From assembly GCF_000763945.1 (NCBI RefSeq), contig NZ_JQFJ01000002.1, positions 2,478,168-2,542,167 on the forward strand: a stretch of DNA of 64,000 bases, in the 5' to 3' direction. The position numbers and the translations under genes are program-made. Origin of the DNA: Sphingopyxis sp. MWB1 (lineage in GTDB: Bacteria; Pseudomonadota; Alphaproteobacteria; Sphingomonadales; Sphingomonadaceae). This document shows, in pieces, positions 8,698 through 17,730 of this stretch; position 1 is the stretch's first letter; each line of letters begins with the position of its first letter. The notes beneath the pieces are model-generated. The model was not told the origin of the DNA. It saw nothing but the letters and a program-made list of their open reading frames with translations, and searched no databases.

Positions 8698-9729
8698 ATG
8701 GCGCAATCATCCTCTTCCTCCCCCCGGCCCGCCGCGCTCGCGCGCTGGCTTTGGGCCGTCGCTGTGCTGGTGATCATCGTCGTGGCGGTGGGGGGCATCA
8801 CGCGCCTGACCGAATCGGGGCTGTCCATCACCGAATGGAAGCCGGTGTCGGGCGTCCTCCCCCCGACCAGCGAGGCTGAATGGATCGCCGAGTTCGAAAA
8901 ATATAAGCAGATCCCCGAATATCAGGAGATCAACCGCGGCATGTCGCTCGCCGCTTTCAAGGCGATTTTCTTCTGGGAGTGGATTCACCGTATTTTGGGG
9001 CGTCTGGTCGGCATGGCGATGGTCGTGCCTTTGCTCTATTATGCCTGGCGCCGCGCCATTCCGGCGAGTTTTGGCTGGCGGCTCTTTGCCCTGACCGCGC
9101 TCGTCGGGGTGCAGGGCGCGATCGGCTGGTGGATGGTGGTCTCCGGCCTCGAATATCGCACCGACGTCAGCCATTTCCGCCTTGCTGCGCATCTGCTCAC
9201 CGCGTTGCTGCTGCTCGCGGGGCTGGTGTGGACCGCGCGCGATTTGTCGGCGCTCGTCCATGATCCCGCCGCAAGGCCCGCGCGATTGACGCGCGGCGGA
9301 GCCATGGTGGCGCTGGTCCTGACGGTGCAATTGCTGCTCGGTGCCTGGGTCGCGGGGCTGAATGCCGGCTATGTCGCCAACACATGGCCGATGATGAACG
9401 ATCATTTTGTGCCCGAAGGGATCGACTGGTCGCGGGGGGCGTGGATGGCGATCACCAATGATCCTTTCCTAATTCACTTCCTGCATCGCTGGTGGGCGTG
9501 GGTTGCCGCGCTTGCGCTGCTGCTGCTTGCGCGCAGCCTTGCCGCGCGCGGTGCGCGGCGCGAGGCTTTGTGGCTTGTCGCGGCGGTTGCGGCGCAGATG
9601 ATGCTCGGCATCGTGACCGTCGTGTCGAACATGCAGATGTGGATCGCGGTCGCGCATCAATTTGTCGGCGCGCTTTTGGTCGCGGCCACGGCGGCGGCGC
9701 TCAACCGTCAGGGACGCATTAAAAGCTGA
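8698..9729 (+). CDS. ctaA: Heme A synthase (COX15/CtaA family)
   Basis: A 343-residue integral membrane protein with eight predicted spans. It oxidises heme O to heme A for cytochrome aa3 oxidase. Heme-liganding histidines are visible in WIHRILGR, DVSHFRLAAH, FLHRWW and AHQFVG, and the entry motif GGITRLTESGLSITEWKPV is characteristic of the long alphaproteobacterial/mitochondrial type. The start at 8698 gives the usual short cytoplasmic N-terminus; a further in-frame start upstream adds a non-homologous extension. It is divergent from the M48 protease gene. Confidence 0.93.
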   Translation: MAQSSSSSPRPAALARWLWAVAVLVIIVVAVGGITRLTESGLSITEWKPVSGVLPPTSEAEWIAEFEKYKQIPEYQEINRGMSLAAFKAIFFWEWIHRILGRLVGMAMVVPLLYYAWRRAIPASFGWRLFALTALVGVQGAIGWWMVVSGLEYRTDVSHFRLAAHLLTALLLLAGLVWTARDLSALVHDPAARPARLTRGGAMVALVLTVQLLLGAWVAGLNAGYVANTWPMMNDHFVPEGIDWSRGAWMAITNDPFLIHFLHRWWAWVAALALLLLARSLAARGARREALWLVAAVAAQMMLGIVTVVSNMQMWIAVAHQFVGALLVAATAAALNRQGRIKS

Positions 9730-9766
9730 GATTCCGCGCCGCCACCACGAGCCGTGAAACGCCCAT

Positions 9767-9915
9767 GGTATTATAATACCCGTCAGCAAAGTCGCTCCCT
9801 GCTTGACTTTGCGGTGCTTCACGCGCATTGGCCCGCTCCGAAGCGTCGCCGATTCCCTGTCGGAAAAGGCGGCGCGGTTTGTTTTCGGGGCGCGGACTTC
9901 AAAAGCCGCCGCCTT
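9767..9915 (+). promoter_or_regulatory. rplM-rpsI leader with palindrome and long-range inverted repeat
   Basis: The 210-bp leader upstream of rplM contains a perfect 14-bp palindrome GGTATTATAATACC at 9767-9780, which includes a TATAAT hexamer. It also has a 9-bp inverted repeat, AAGGCGGCG at 9866-9874 and CGCCGCCTT at 9907-9915, just before the ribosome site. A structured leader would fit autogenous control by a ribosomal protein, as known for rplM-rpsI in E. coli, but this is inference. Confidence 0.35.
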
Positions 9916-9939
9916 GTCCATCTCTTCAAGGAGCGTGCC

Positions 9940-10419
9940 ATGAAGGCGCTGACCAAGACGACCCAGTCGGCCAATGCCGCAACGGTCGAAAAGAAATGGG
10001 TGCTGATCGACGCCGACGGTCTCGTCGTGGGCCGCGTCGCGTCTATCATCGCCAATATCCTGCGCGGCAAACACAAGCCGTCGTTCACCCCGCACGTCGA
10101 TTGCGGTGACAATGTCATCGTCATCAATGCGGACAAGGTGGCGTTCACCGGCAAGAAAATGGCCGACAAGCGCTATTACAAGCACACCGGCTATGCCGGC
10201 GGCATCAAGGAAACCAGCCCCGAGAAGATTCTCGAAGGCCGCTTCCCGGAGCGCGTGCTGGAAAAAGCCGTCGAGCGCATGATCCCGCGCGGCCCGCTCG
10301 GCCGCCAGCAGATGCGCAACCTGCGTATCTTCGCGGGTAGCGAACATCCGCACGAAGGGCAGAACCCCGAAGTGATCGACGTCGCGTCGATGAACCGCAA
10401 GAATAAGGTGGGTGCATAA
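9940..10419 (+). CDS. rplM: 50S ribosomal protein L13
   Basis: A 159-residue L13, part of the large ribosomal subunit. Typical segments are [16 protein letters not shown], the [11 protein letters not shown] loop, [14 protein letters not shown] and [21 protein letters not shown]. The start at 9940 follows AAGGAG and gives the short N-terminal extension common in alphaproteobacteria. The stop overlaps the rpsI start by one base (TAATG), so the two are translationally coupled as in most bacteria. Confidence 0.97.
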   Translation: MKALTKTTQSANAATVEKKWVLIDADGLVVGRVASIIANILRGKHKPSFTPHVDCGDNVIVINADKVAFTGKKMADKRYYKHTGYAGGIKETSPEKILEGRFPERVLEKAVERMIPRGPLGRQQMRNLRIFAGSEHPHEGQNPEVIDVASMNRKNKVGA

Positions 10420-10919
10420 TGGCTGACGAACAGACCATGACCGATCTCAAGGATCTCGCCGGCGCTGTCGAAGGCACCGAAGCCGTGATCGCGACGCCGA
10501 GCGCGCCGCTCCGCGAAAAGCAGGTCGACAAGCAGGGCCGCGCCTATGCAACCGGCCGCCGCAAGGACGCCGTCGCCCGCGTGTGGCTGAAGCCCGGCAC
10601 GGGCAAGATCACGGTCAACGGCCGCGATCAGGAAGTCTATTTCGCGCGCCCCTCGCTGCGCCTCGTCATCAACCAACCCTTCGGCCTGACCGATCGCATT
10701 GGGCAATATGACATTGTCGCCACCGTCAAGGGCGGCGGCCTGTCGGGCCAGGCGGGCGCGGTGCTGCACGGCATCGCCCAGGCGCTGACCCGCTTCGAAC
10801 CCGCGCTGCGCGCCCCGGTGAAGGCCGCTGGCTTCCTCACCCGCGACAGCCGTGCGGTCGAGCGTAAGAAGTACGGCCGTGCCAAGGCACGCCGCAGCTT
10901 CCAGTTCTCGAAGCGCTAA
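10419..10919 (+). CDS. rpsI: 30S ribosomal protein S9
   Basis: A 166-residue S9. The conserved core starts at about residue 40 ([23 protein letters not shown]), includes [19 protein letters not shown], and ends with the basic C-terminal tail [17 protein letters not shown] that reaches the decoding centre. The acidic N-terminal extension of about 37 residues is normal for this order. It is followed by a strong intrinsic terminator. Confidence 0.97.
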   Translation: MADEQTMTDLKDLAGAVEGTEAVIATPSAPLREKQVDKQGRAYATGRRKDAVARVWLKPGTGKITVNGRDQEVYFARPSLRLVINQPFGLTDRIGQYDIVATVKGGGLSGQAGAVLHGIAQALTRFEPALRAPVKAAGFLTRDSRAVERKKYGRAKARRSFQFSKR

Positions 10920-10950
10920 AACAGATTTTCCGCCGACGGGTGGAAAAGGG

Positions 10951-10983
10951 AAGGGCGGTCCGGCAACGGGCCGCCCTTTTTCT
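10951..10983 (+). terminator. Intrinsic terminator of rplM-rpsI
   Basis: A 12-bp stem, AAGGGCGGTCCG pairing with CGGGCCGCCCTT with one G-T wobble, encloses a GCAA tetraloop and is followed by a T-rich tail. Confidence 0.85.
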
Positions 10984-11138
10984 TTGGGTGGGCAATATCA
11001 CAAGACACAGACGCTTCCACTAGACCATGCTGTTTTTGGCAGCGATATATCTATTATTCATTGGATGCCCTGTTGCTTCGTATTTGTTGGGAAAGTATTT
11101 TATCTACCGCATATCATGGTGAGCCAATGGAGGGGCGC

Positions 11139-11699
11139 ATGGCATCGGAGATTGTCGCGAAACGACTTTTGGACAATCTTCTGCCGATTGCGGAAATCCC
11201 TATTCAATATGGTGCAGGAGTTTACGCCCTTTGCTTGCGTGGCGACGCGGAGGTTCCAGGAATCTTGGCGGGCCAACAGGGCCTTCTCTATATCGGAATG
11301 ACTGCCAACGACCTCTCAGTCAGAAATCATCTAAGCTATCGAGACAGCAGTAGGTCTTCGCCCCGAAGGTCATTGGGTGCGTTGCTGCGACAAAAGCTGG
11401 CACTTTCTCCCATTGCGCGAGGTAGTGGGCGCAGCAAAAGAGATTTCACCCACTTTCGTTTCACAGAAGATGGCGAGAAGCGTTTGACGGAGTGGATGGG
11501 TGATAACTTGCTGGCCAGCCAAGTGAGTGTTGTGGACAATACTCGCATGGTGGAAGAGGAGTTGATTTCTCAACTCAAGCCCTGCCTGAATTTAACGAAA
11601 TTGGGCGGTTGGAAAAACCCGCAAAGAGCGAGAGTTTCTCACGCGCGTAGTGAATGTGCCGCTTTAGCCGAAGGTGCTTGGCTGGCTGACCGACGGTAA
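11139..11699 (+). CDS. GIY-YIG nuclease-like protein of unknown role
   Basis: About 186 residues. A GIY-YIG-type pair is visible as GVYALCL (residues 27-33) and LLYIGMT (49-55), followed by a candidate catalytic Arg62 and a C-terminal EEELISQLKPCLNL, where a glutamate is expected. This suggests a metal-dependent DNA endonuclease fold. The start at 11139 is preferred because GGAGGGG lies just before it; 11127 is an alternative. The gene and its upstream region are visibly less GC-rich than their neighbours and sit alone between ribosomal and succinate-dehydrogenase genes, suggesting transfer. The substrate is unknown. Confidence 0.65.
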   Translation: MASEIVAKRLLDNLLPIAEIPIQYGAGVYALCLRGDAEVPGILAGQQGLLYIGMTANDLSVRNHLSYRDSSRSSPRRSLGALLRQKLALSPIARGSGRSKRDFTHFRFTEDGEKRLTEWMGDNLLASQVSVVDNTRMVEEELISQLKPCLNLTKLGGWKNPQRARVSHARSECAALAEGAWLADRR

Positions 11700-11809
11700 G
11701 CCGTTCAGCAGACCGAAATCCACCCCTTCCTGCCCTAAGCAATTGCATATCCCGCCCGGAAGGCTTAACCGGCCTCATCGACCGAAGAGAGTCAGGAAAC
11801 GGGACTGAT

Positions 11810-12247
11810 ATGGCTGGCAAAGAACATGGTGCGCGACCGCGCGCGCCGCACCTGCAGGTCTATAAATGGGGGCCGCATATGGCGGTGTCCATTTTTCACC
11901 GCGTCAGCGGCGATGGGCTTGCGATCGTCGGGACGCTGATGTTCCTCTGGTGGCTGGGTGCGCTGGCCGCGGGGCCCGATGCCTATGCGGCCTTTATCGC
12001 CTGCGTCTGGCATGATCCCGCCGGAGGCAGCGTGCATCAGGTGACGAACATATTGGGCCGGATCGTCCTTGTCGGGCTGACCTGGGCTTTCTTTCAGCAT
12101 CTGTTTTCGGGGATGCGCCACCTCGTGCTCGACACGGGCGCGGGCTATGAGCTCAAGACCAACAAGCTTTGGTCGACGATTGTGCTGGTCGCCGGCGTAC
12201 TCGCGACCGCTGCGACCTGGCTCTATATCATGAAGGGATCGCTGTAA
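11810..12247 (+). CDS. sdhC: Succinate dehydrogenase cytochrome b556 subunit
   Basis: A 145-residue membrane anchor of complex II with three predicted spans. Signature segments RPRAPHLQVYKW, SIFHRVSGDGLA and GMRHLVLDTG are present; the His in the last is the expected heme b axial ligand and the Ser/Arg around IFHR line the ubiquinone site. It is the first gene of sdhCDA, and its stop overlaps the sdhD start by one base. Confidence 0.93.
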   Translation: MAGKEHGARPRAPHLQVYKWGPHMAVSIFHRVSGDGLAIVGTLMFLWWLGALAAGPDAYAAFIACVWHDPAGGSVHQVTNILGRIVLVGLTWAFFQHLFSGMRHLVLDTGAGYELKTNKLWSTIVLVAGVLATAATWLYIMKGSL

Positions 12248-12651
12248 TGGGCAATGGAACCCACCTTGGCCGGGTTCGCGGGCTTGGCTCGTCGCACCAT
12301 GGAACGGGACATTGGCTGCAACAGCGGCTGACCGCGCTCGGTAATATCCTGCTCGTCGGCTTTCTGTTCGTGTCGCTGCTGCGCCTGCCGCTCACCGATC
12401 ATGCCGCCGTGCTGCGCTGGGCCTCGACCCCGATGGTCGCGCTCGCGCTGATCCTGATGATCATCAGCGTATTCTGGCACATGCGGCTGGGGCTGCAGGT
12501 GCTGATCGAGGATTATGTCCATGGCGAGGCGACGCGGCTGTTCGCGCTCGTCCTGCTGAACTTTTTTGCCATTGGCGGCGCGGCTTATGGCCTGTTCGCC
12601 ATCGTCCGTATCGCCCTTGCGCCCGCGGCGCTTGGGCCGGGGGGCATGTGA
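12247..12651 (+). CDS. sdhD: Succinate dehydrogenase membrane anchor subunit
   Basis: A 134-residue hydrophobic protein with three spans. [22 protein letters not shown] is the conserved SdhD segment that carries the quinone-site Asp-Tyr pair. The start at 12247 overlaps the sdhC stop and fits the family length. The stop at 12651 is one base before the sdhA start. Confidence 0.9.
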   Translation: MGNGTHLGRVRGLGSSHHGTGHWLQQRLTALGNILLVGFLFVSLLRLPLTDHAAVLRWASTPMVALALILMIISVFWHMRLGLQVLIEDYVHGEATRLFALVLLNFFAIGGAAYGLFAIVRIALAPAALGPGGM

Positions 12652-12652
12652 A

Positions 12653-14467
12653 ATGACCGAAGCTTACAAGATTATCGACCATTTGTATGACACCGTCGTC
12701 GTCGGCGCGGGCGGATCGGGGCTGCGCGCCACGATGGGCAGCGCCGAAGCAGGCCTGCGCACGGCCTGCATTACCAAGGTGTTTCCGACGCGCAGCCATA
12801 CGGTCGCGGCGCAGGGCGGCATTGCTGCCAGCCTGGGCAACAACACGCCCGACCATTGGCAGTGGCATATGTATGACACGGTCAAGGGCTCCGACTGGCT
12901 CGGCGACCAGGACGCGATCGAATATATGGTCCGCGAAGCGCCGCAGGCGGTGTATGAGCTGGAACATGCTGGCGTGCCCTTTTCGCGCAACGCCGATGGC
13001 ACCATTTATCAGCGTCCCTTTGGCGGCCATATGCAGAATATGGGCGAAGGCCCGCCGGTGCAGCGTACCTGCGCCGCCGCCGACCGCACGGGGCATGCGA
13101 TGCTTCATGCGCTTTATCAGCAGTCGCTGAAATATGACGCCGATTTCTTCGTCGAATATTTCGCGCTCGACCTGATCATGGAAGATACGCCCGACGGCAA
13201 GGTCTGCCGCGGCGTCATTGCGCTGTGCATGGACGACGGCAGCATCCATCGCTTCCGCTCACAGGCCGTCGTGCTCGCGACCGGCGGCTATGGCCGCTGC
13301 TATTTCACCGCGACCTCGGCGCATACCTGCACCGGCGATGGCGGCGGCATGGTGCTGCGCGCCGGGCTTCCCTTGCAGGATATGGAGTTTGTCCAGTTCC
13401 ACCCGACCGGCATTTACGGCGCGGGCGTGCTCATTACCGAGGGTGCGCGCGGCGAGGGCGGTTACCTCACCAACAGCGAGGGCGAGCGTTTCATGGAACG
13501 CTATGCCCCGTCGGCAAAGGATCTGGCGTCGCGCGACGTCGTGTCGCGCTCGATGGCGCTCGAAATCCGCGAAGGCCGCGGCGTTGGCCCGGACAGCGAC
13601 CATATTTACCTGCACCTCGACCATATCGATCCGAAGGTGCTCGCCGAGCGGCTTCCCGGGATTACCGAGAGCGGAAAGATTTTCGCGGGTGTCGACCTGA
13701 CCCGTCAGCCGCTCCCCGTGGTGCCGACGGTTCATTATAATATGGGCGGCATTCCCTGTAATTATCATGGCGAAGTCGTGACCTTGGGCAAGGACGGCCC
13801 CGACACCGTCGTTCCCGGCCTGTTCGCGGTCGGCGAAGCGGCCTGCGTGTCGGTCCATGGCGCGAACCGCCTTGGGTCGAACAGCCTGATCGACCTTGTC
13901 GTCTTTGGCCGCGCAACGGGTCACCGGCTCAAGGAACTGCTCCAGCCCGGCGCGGCGCAGCCCGCGCTGCCCAAGGACAGCGCCGATCTGGCGCTCGCCC
14001 GTCTCGACCATTTCCGCAACGCCAATGGCGGATCGCCCACGGCCGAGGTGCGCACCGAAATGCAGCGCGCCATGTCGCAGCACGCCGCCGTCTTCCGCAC
14101 CGATGAACTGATGGCCGAAGGCAAGGACAAGCTCGCGAAGACCTATGAGCGCATGCAGGATGTGCATGTCACGGATCGCAGCCTCATCTGGAACACCGAT
14201 TTGATCGAAACGCTGGAGCTCGACAATCTGATCGCGCAGGCGTCGGTGACGATGCATTCGGCGCATAACCGCAAGGAAAGCCGCGGCGCCCACGCGCATG
14301 AGGATTTCCCGAACCGCGACGATGCGAATTGGATGAAGCATACGGTGGCCTGGTTCGACGGCTGGGGCGGCAAGGGCGGCGGGGTCAAACTCGATTACCG
14401 TCCGGTCCACGAATATACGCTGACCGACGATGCCGAGTATATCCAGCCGAAGGCGCGGGTATATTGA
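12653..14467 (+). CDS. sdhA: Succinate dehydrogenase flavoprotein subunit
   Basis: A 604-residue catalytic subunit oxidising succinate to fumarate. It has the FAD Rossmann motif [13 protein letters not shown], the HTVAAQGG motif with the flavin-binding histidine, [10 protein letters not shown], the active-site region EGARGEGG and the C-terminal [18 protein letters not shown]. It completes sdhC-D-A. The iron-sulfur subunit gene sdhB, usually next, is not here: downstream comes a convergent unrelated gene. Confidence 0.97.
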   Translation: MTEAYKIIDHLYDTVVVGAGGSGLRATMGSAEAGLRTACITKVFPTRSHTVAAQGGIAASLGNNTPDHWQWHMYDTVKGSDWLGDQDAIEYMVREAPQAVYELEHAGVPFSRNADGTIYQRPFGGHMQNMGEGPPVQRTCAAADRTGHAMLHALYQQSLKYDADFFVEYFALDLIMEDTPDGKVCRGVIALCMDDGSIHRFRSQAVVLATGGYGRCYFTATSAHTCTGDGGGMVLRAGLPLQDMEFVQFHPTGIYGAGVLITEGARGEGGYLTNSEGERFMERYAPSAKDLASRDVVSRSMALEIREGRGVGPDSDHIYLHLDHIDPKVLAERLPGITESGKIFAGVDLTRQPLPVVPTVHYNMGGIPCNYHGEVVTLGKDGPDTVVPGLFAVGEAACVSVHGANRLGSNSLIDLVVFGRATGHRLKELLQPGAAQPALPKDSADLALARLDHFRNANGGSPTAEVRTEMQRAMSQHAAVFRTDELMAEGKDKLAKTYERMQDVHVTDRSLIWNTDLIETLELDNLIAQASVTMHSAHNRKESRGAHAHEDFPNRDDANWMKHTVAWFDGWGGKGGGVKLDYRPVHEYTLTDDAEYIQPKARVY

Positions 14468-14477
14468 GGATATTTCT

Positions 14478-14502
14478 GGCGCCGTCCGGTCAGGGCGGCG
14501 CC
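14478..14502. terminator. Hairpin between sdhA and a convergent gene
   Basis: A perfect 7-bp inverted repeat (GGCGCCG/CGGCGCC, 11-base loop) lies 11 bp after the sdhA stop, where transcription would be expected to end. There is no T-tract, so the call is tentative. Confidence 0.35.
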
Positions 14503-14517
14503 ACGAACGGCTATGCT

Positions 14518-14841
14518 TTAGCTGCCGAACAGGTCGTGGGCGGGGTTGATGTCGGTGAAGGGGCGGTCGACATTCTGGCCCATGATCCAGAGTTTCTGAC
14601 AGGCGATCAGGAAGAACATCACCGCGATTGTCCAGACGATGATCGTCTTGAGGATGCGCCAGCGTTTTTCTTCATAGGCGCGGCGCGCGCGGGCCTTGTG
14701 GTCGATGCCGAGTTCGCCTTCAAATTCGGCGATCAGCCGGGCGCGGCGGGTGCGTGAAATGGTGGCCACGCCCGCGGCTGGTCCGTCCTTCATCATCCGA
14801 TGTCGCGCCATGGCGATAATCCCGCAGTCCCATCTGTCCAT
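14518..14841 (-). CDS. Single-span membrane protein of unknown function
   Basis: Up to 107 residues: a basic, charged cytoplasmic N-terminal half, one strong membrane span (IIVWTIAVMFFLIACQKLW) and a short C-terminal tail. A start at 14811 (MARHRMMKDG) is also possible and would give 97 residues. No function is recognised. It may be co-transcribed with the genes upstream on the same strand (DUF167 and quinone oxidoreductase), though about 55 bp separate them. Confidence 0.55.
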   Translation of the reverse strand: MDRWDCGIIAMARHRMMKDGPAAGVATISRTRRARLIAEFEGELGIDHKARARRAYEEKRWRILKTIIVWTIAVMFFLIACQKLWIMGQNVDRPFTDINPAHDLFGS

Positions 14842-14897
14842 TTTTCGTCTTAAGGGCCGCGCCCTGACAAAATGTTAACGGCGAGGGCGGCCCCCGC

Positions 14898-15179
14898 TTA
14901 TTCGGGCGCAATTCCGACAAGCTTGATCCGCGCCGTAGCGCCGCGCAGCAGCGTGAGGTCGCGCCGCGGGCGGCCCAGTGCGGCGGCGAGGAGGCGCAGC
15001 ACCGCCTCGTTGGCGGCGCCGTCGGCGGGGGGCGCGGTGACGCGCAGCTGCACCGCCCCATCGACGATCCGCACCTCATCGCGCCGCGCGCCGGGGGTGA
15101 CGCGCAGCTCGATCCGTCCGGCCCTGCTGGCCAGCGCGCGAAGCGCCGCGGTCAGCGCGGGGTCGGGGCGATATTTCAG
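14898..15179 (-). CDS. DUF167 (YggU-family) protein, apparent CTG start
   Basis: Ninety-three residues of a YggU/DUF167 domain. RIELRVTPGARRDEV, QLRVTAPPADGAANEAVLRLLA and GATARIKLVGI are the family's conserved stretches. No ATG, GTG or TTG occurs in frame before the conserved core; the frame is closed by a stop a few codons upstream. A CTG at 15179 overlaps the upstream oxidoreductase stop as CTGA, the same geometry as the ATGA junctions seen elsewhere here, and gives the usual length (beginning KYRPDPAL after the start). The family's function is unknown. Confidence 0.75.
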   Translation of the reverse strand: MKYRPDPALTAALRALASRAGRIELRVTPGARRDEVRIVDGAVQLRVTAPPADGAANEAVLRLLAAALGRPRRDLTLLRGATARIKLVGIAPE

Positions 15180-16177
15180 ATCGTGACCACCAGCTTGCCG
15201 ACCGCGCTGCGGTCACCGAGCTTGGCAATCGCCTTGCCGCCTTCTTCGAGCGGATAGGTGCCCATGACGCGCGGCTTGATCTTGCCCTGATCCCAAAGCT
15301 GGAACAGGCGCGCGATATTGTCGCGGTTGCGCTGCGGCTCGCGCATCGCAAAGGCACCCCAGAAGACGCCCGCGACATCGCAGCTTTTGAGCAGGGTGAG
15401 ATTGAGCGGCAGGCGCGGAATGCCCGCGGGGAAGCCGACGACCAGATAGCGCCCTTCCCACGCGATCGAACGCAGCGCAGGCTCGCAATAATCGCCGCCA
15501 ACCGCGTCATAGATGACATTCGCGCCGCCGGGGCCCACGGCTTCCTTGAACTTGTTGGCCAGCGCCTTCGACGCATCCTTGTCAAAGGGCTGATAGCCAT
15601 AGACGACGACTTCGTCCGCGCCGGCATCGCGCGCGACCTGCGCCTTGTCCTCGGTCGAGACGCCCGCGACAACGCGCGCGCCAAAGGCCTTGCCGAGCTC
15701 GACGGCGGCAATGCCGACCCCGCCCGAGGCGCCGAGCACGAGCAGCGTGTCGCCTTCCTTGATATGGCCGCGGTCGAGCAGCGCATGGATGCTGGTGCCA
15801 TAGGTCATGAGGAGTGAGGCGCCTTCGGCAAAATCATGCCCCTCGGGCAGATGATAGCTGTTGTGGACGCCGACCGCGATGGCTTCGGCCATGCCGCCAT
15901 TGCCGCATCCGGCGATCACCCGGTCGCCAACCTTGAACTGGGTGACGCCTTCGCCCACTTCGGCGACGATCCCGGCAACCTCGCCGCCGGGGGCGAAGGG
16001 GCGTTCGGGCTTGAACTGATATTTATCCTCGATGATCAGCGTGTCGGGGAAATTGACCGCGCACGCCTTCACATCAATGACGATCTGGTCCTTGCCCGCG
16101 GTCGGGCGCGGCAATTCGCCCAGGGTGAGCGTCTCGGGGCCGCCGGTCGCGGTCGACAAGAGAGCCTTCATCATCAT
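15176..16177 (-). CDS. NADPH:quinone oxidoreductase family protein
   Basis: A 333-residue medium-chain reductase of the zinc-free quinone oxidoreductase type. GroES-like N-terminal segments (KACAVNFPDTLII, GGEVAGIVAEVGEGV) precede a Rossmann domain with LVLGASGGVGIAAVELGKAFGA, the NADPH-binding loop. It would carry out NADPH-dependent reduction of quinones or enoyl substrates; the true substrate cannot be told. Three consecutive ATG codons follow an AAGGAGAAGG ribosome site, so the exact start is one of 16177, 16174 or 16171. Confidence 0.87.
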   Translation of the reverse strand: MMMKALLSTATGGPETLTLGELPRPTAGKDQIVIDVKACAVNFPDTLIIEDKYQFKPERPFAPGGEVAGIVAEVGEGVTQFKVGDRVIAGCGNGGMAEAIAVGVHNSYHLPEGHDFAEGASLLMTYGTSIHALLDRGHIKEGDTLLVLGASGGVGIAAVELGKAFGARVVAGVSTEDKAQVARDAGADEVVVYGYQPFDKDASKALANKFKEAVGPGGANVIYDAVGGDYCEPALRSIAWEGRYLVVGFPAGIPRLPLNLTLLKSCDVAGVFWGAFAMREPQRNRDNIARLFQLWDQGKIKPRVMGTYPLEEGGKAIAKLGDRSAVGKLVVTI

Positions 16178-16236
16178 CCTTCTCCTTTTCTTTTGTTGAC
16201 GCCGCAGGCCCGAAGGAAGGGCCCGGCAGCGTCCGG

Positions 16237-16833
16237 TCAGGCGTGCGCGACGGGGCGCAGCCAGGGGCGCTCGCTATCGAGCTTTTCTTCATAGGCGGCG
16301 ATGGCGTTGCCGCTTTTTTCGGTGAGCGAAATTTCGTCGAGACCCTGCATCAGACACATTTTGCGGAACGGGTCGATGTCGAAGACGAACCGGTCCTGAA
16401 AGGGCGTGGTCACCGTTTGCGTGTCGAGATCGACATGAATGGGGTCGGTCGCCGCAACCTCCATCAGCCGGTCGATGGCGGGCTGGGGAAGCACGACAGG
16501 CAAAATGCCGTTCTTGACCGCATTGCCCGAAAAAATGTCCGAATAGCTGGGCGCGATGACGACGCGAATGCCGAGGTCGCCGAGCGCCCATGCGGCATGT
16601 TCGCGGCTCGACCCGCAGCCGAAATTGTCGCCCGCGATCAGGATCGGTGCGCCTTTATATTCGGGGCGGTCGAACAGATTGTCGGGATCGGCGCGCAGGC
16701 TTTCAAAGGCGCCGCGCCCCATGCCTTCGCGGCTGACCGTTTTCAGCCAATGGGCGGGGATTATAACGTCGGTATCGACATTTTTCAGCCCCAGTGGAAT
16801 CGCGCGGCCTTCGACCTTGTCGAGCGGGGTCAT
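16237..16833 (-). CDS. leuD: 3-isopropylmalate dehydratase small subunit
   Basis: A 198-residue LeuD, the swivelling domain subunit that with LeuC isomerises 2- to 3-isopropylmalate in leucine synthesis. [31 protein letters not shown] and [16 protein letters not shown] are diagnostic. Its start overlaps the stop of the upstream hydrolase gene by four bases (ATGA), so it is translationally coupled to a gene outside the pathway rather than directly to leuC. Confidence 0.95.
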   Translation of the reverse strand: MTPLDKVEGRAIPLGLKNVDTDVIIPAHWLKTVSREGMGRGAFESLRADPDNLFDRPEYKGAPILIAGDNFGCGSSREHAAWALGDLGIRVVIAPSYSDIFSGNAVKNGILPVVLPQPAIDRLMEVAATDPIHVDLDTQTVTTPFQDRFVFDIDPFRKMCLMQGLDEISLTEKSGNAIAAYEEKLDSERPWLRPVAHA

Positions 16834-17687
16834 TGGGCGCCTTTCGGAAAAGGCGGCAGCTTTGCGATATCGCGCGGCTCATGCTGGATGATGACGGTGG
16901 CGCCCAGATTTTTGGCGAGCGCCTTGAACCGGTCAAAGGAGGCGAGCGTGTCGGCGCGGTCGGTGTTGAAACCGGGGACGCCATTGCTGTCGTAATTTTC
17001 CTGAAAATGCGCCTGATCGCCGGTCAGCAGCACGGGGCCGGTTTCCGCAAGGCGGACGAGCAGCGCATGATGGCCGGGGGTATGGCCGGGCATATTCAGC
17101 ATCACGACGCGGCCATCGCCGAAAATATCCTTGTCGCCGCTGACGGGCTCCACCGGCGCGCCGCCCTTGATCCAGGGGGCGAAGGGAACCGCGTCGACCG
17201 ATGCGGGCTTGTCGGGGCTGGTGAGAACGTCCCAGTCCTGCTTGCCGATCAGCAGCTTGGCGGTAGGAAATTCCGCAACCTGTCCGATATGGTCGAAATG
17301 ATAATGGCTGAGCGCGACATAATCGATGTCGGCGGGCTTGATCCCGAGATCGGCAAGCTGTTCTGCCATCGTGCGCTTCATCGACGAGGACATTACGCCT
17401 TCGCGGCTGAGCACGGCATTCTTCTGGCTGAGCGGAAGGCCGAAGTCCCACAGCATCAGCGTGTCGCCGTGCCGGATCAGATAGCAGCCAACCGACAGGT
17501 CGCGGCTTTGCCCTGTATAGGCCAGCGTGTCGGAAAAGGCATTGAGCTGATTGACGCGCACCGTGCCGCAATCGAGCCGCGTGAGGCTGAGCGGGGCGGC
17601 GGCGGGGGATGATTGGGCGCTCGCGCTGACAGGAAGCAGGAGCGCCGCAGCGCTGGCGGCAAGGGCGGTAAAGCGTTTCCAGACCAT
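16830..17687 (-). CDS. Exported metallo-beta-lactamase-fold hydrolase (AHL-lactonase-like)
   Basis: A 285-residue protein with a clear signal peptide ([20 protein letters not shown]) and a metallo-beta-lactamase fold. The dinuclear metal motif [10 protein letters not shown] is present, with further ligands in [13 protein letters not shown] and LLTGDQAHF. The overall arrangement resembles N-acyl-homoserine lactone lactonases, but periplasmic location and substrate are only inferred. The start at 17687 is fixed by an AGGAGGAAGAAG ribosome site and the signal peptide. It lies between leuC (43 bp away) and leuD (4-bp overlap). Confidence 0.83.
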   Translation of the reverse strand: MVWKRFTALAASAAALLLPVSASAQSSPAAAPLSLTRLDCGTVRVNQLNAFSDTLAYTGQSRDLSVGCYLIRHGDTLMLWDFGLPLSQKNAVLSREGVMSSSMKRTMAEQLADLGIKPADIDYVALSHYHFDHIGQVAEFPTAKLLIGKQDWDVLTSPDKPASVDAVPFAPWIKGGAPVEPVSGDKDIFGDGRVVMLNMPGHTPGHHALLVRLAETGPVLLTGDQAHFQENYDSNGVPGFNTDRADTLASFDRFKALAKNLGATVIIQHEPRDIAKLPPFPKGAQ

Positions 17688-17730
17688 CTTCTTCCTCCTT
17701 TGGCTTGTGTTGTTCAAAATGCTGATCGAA

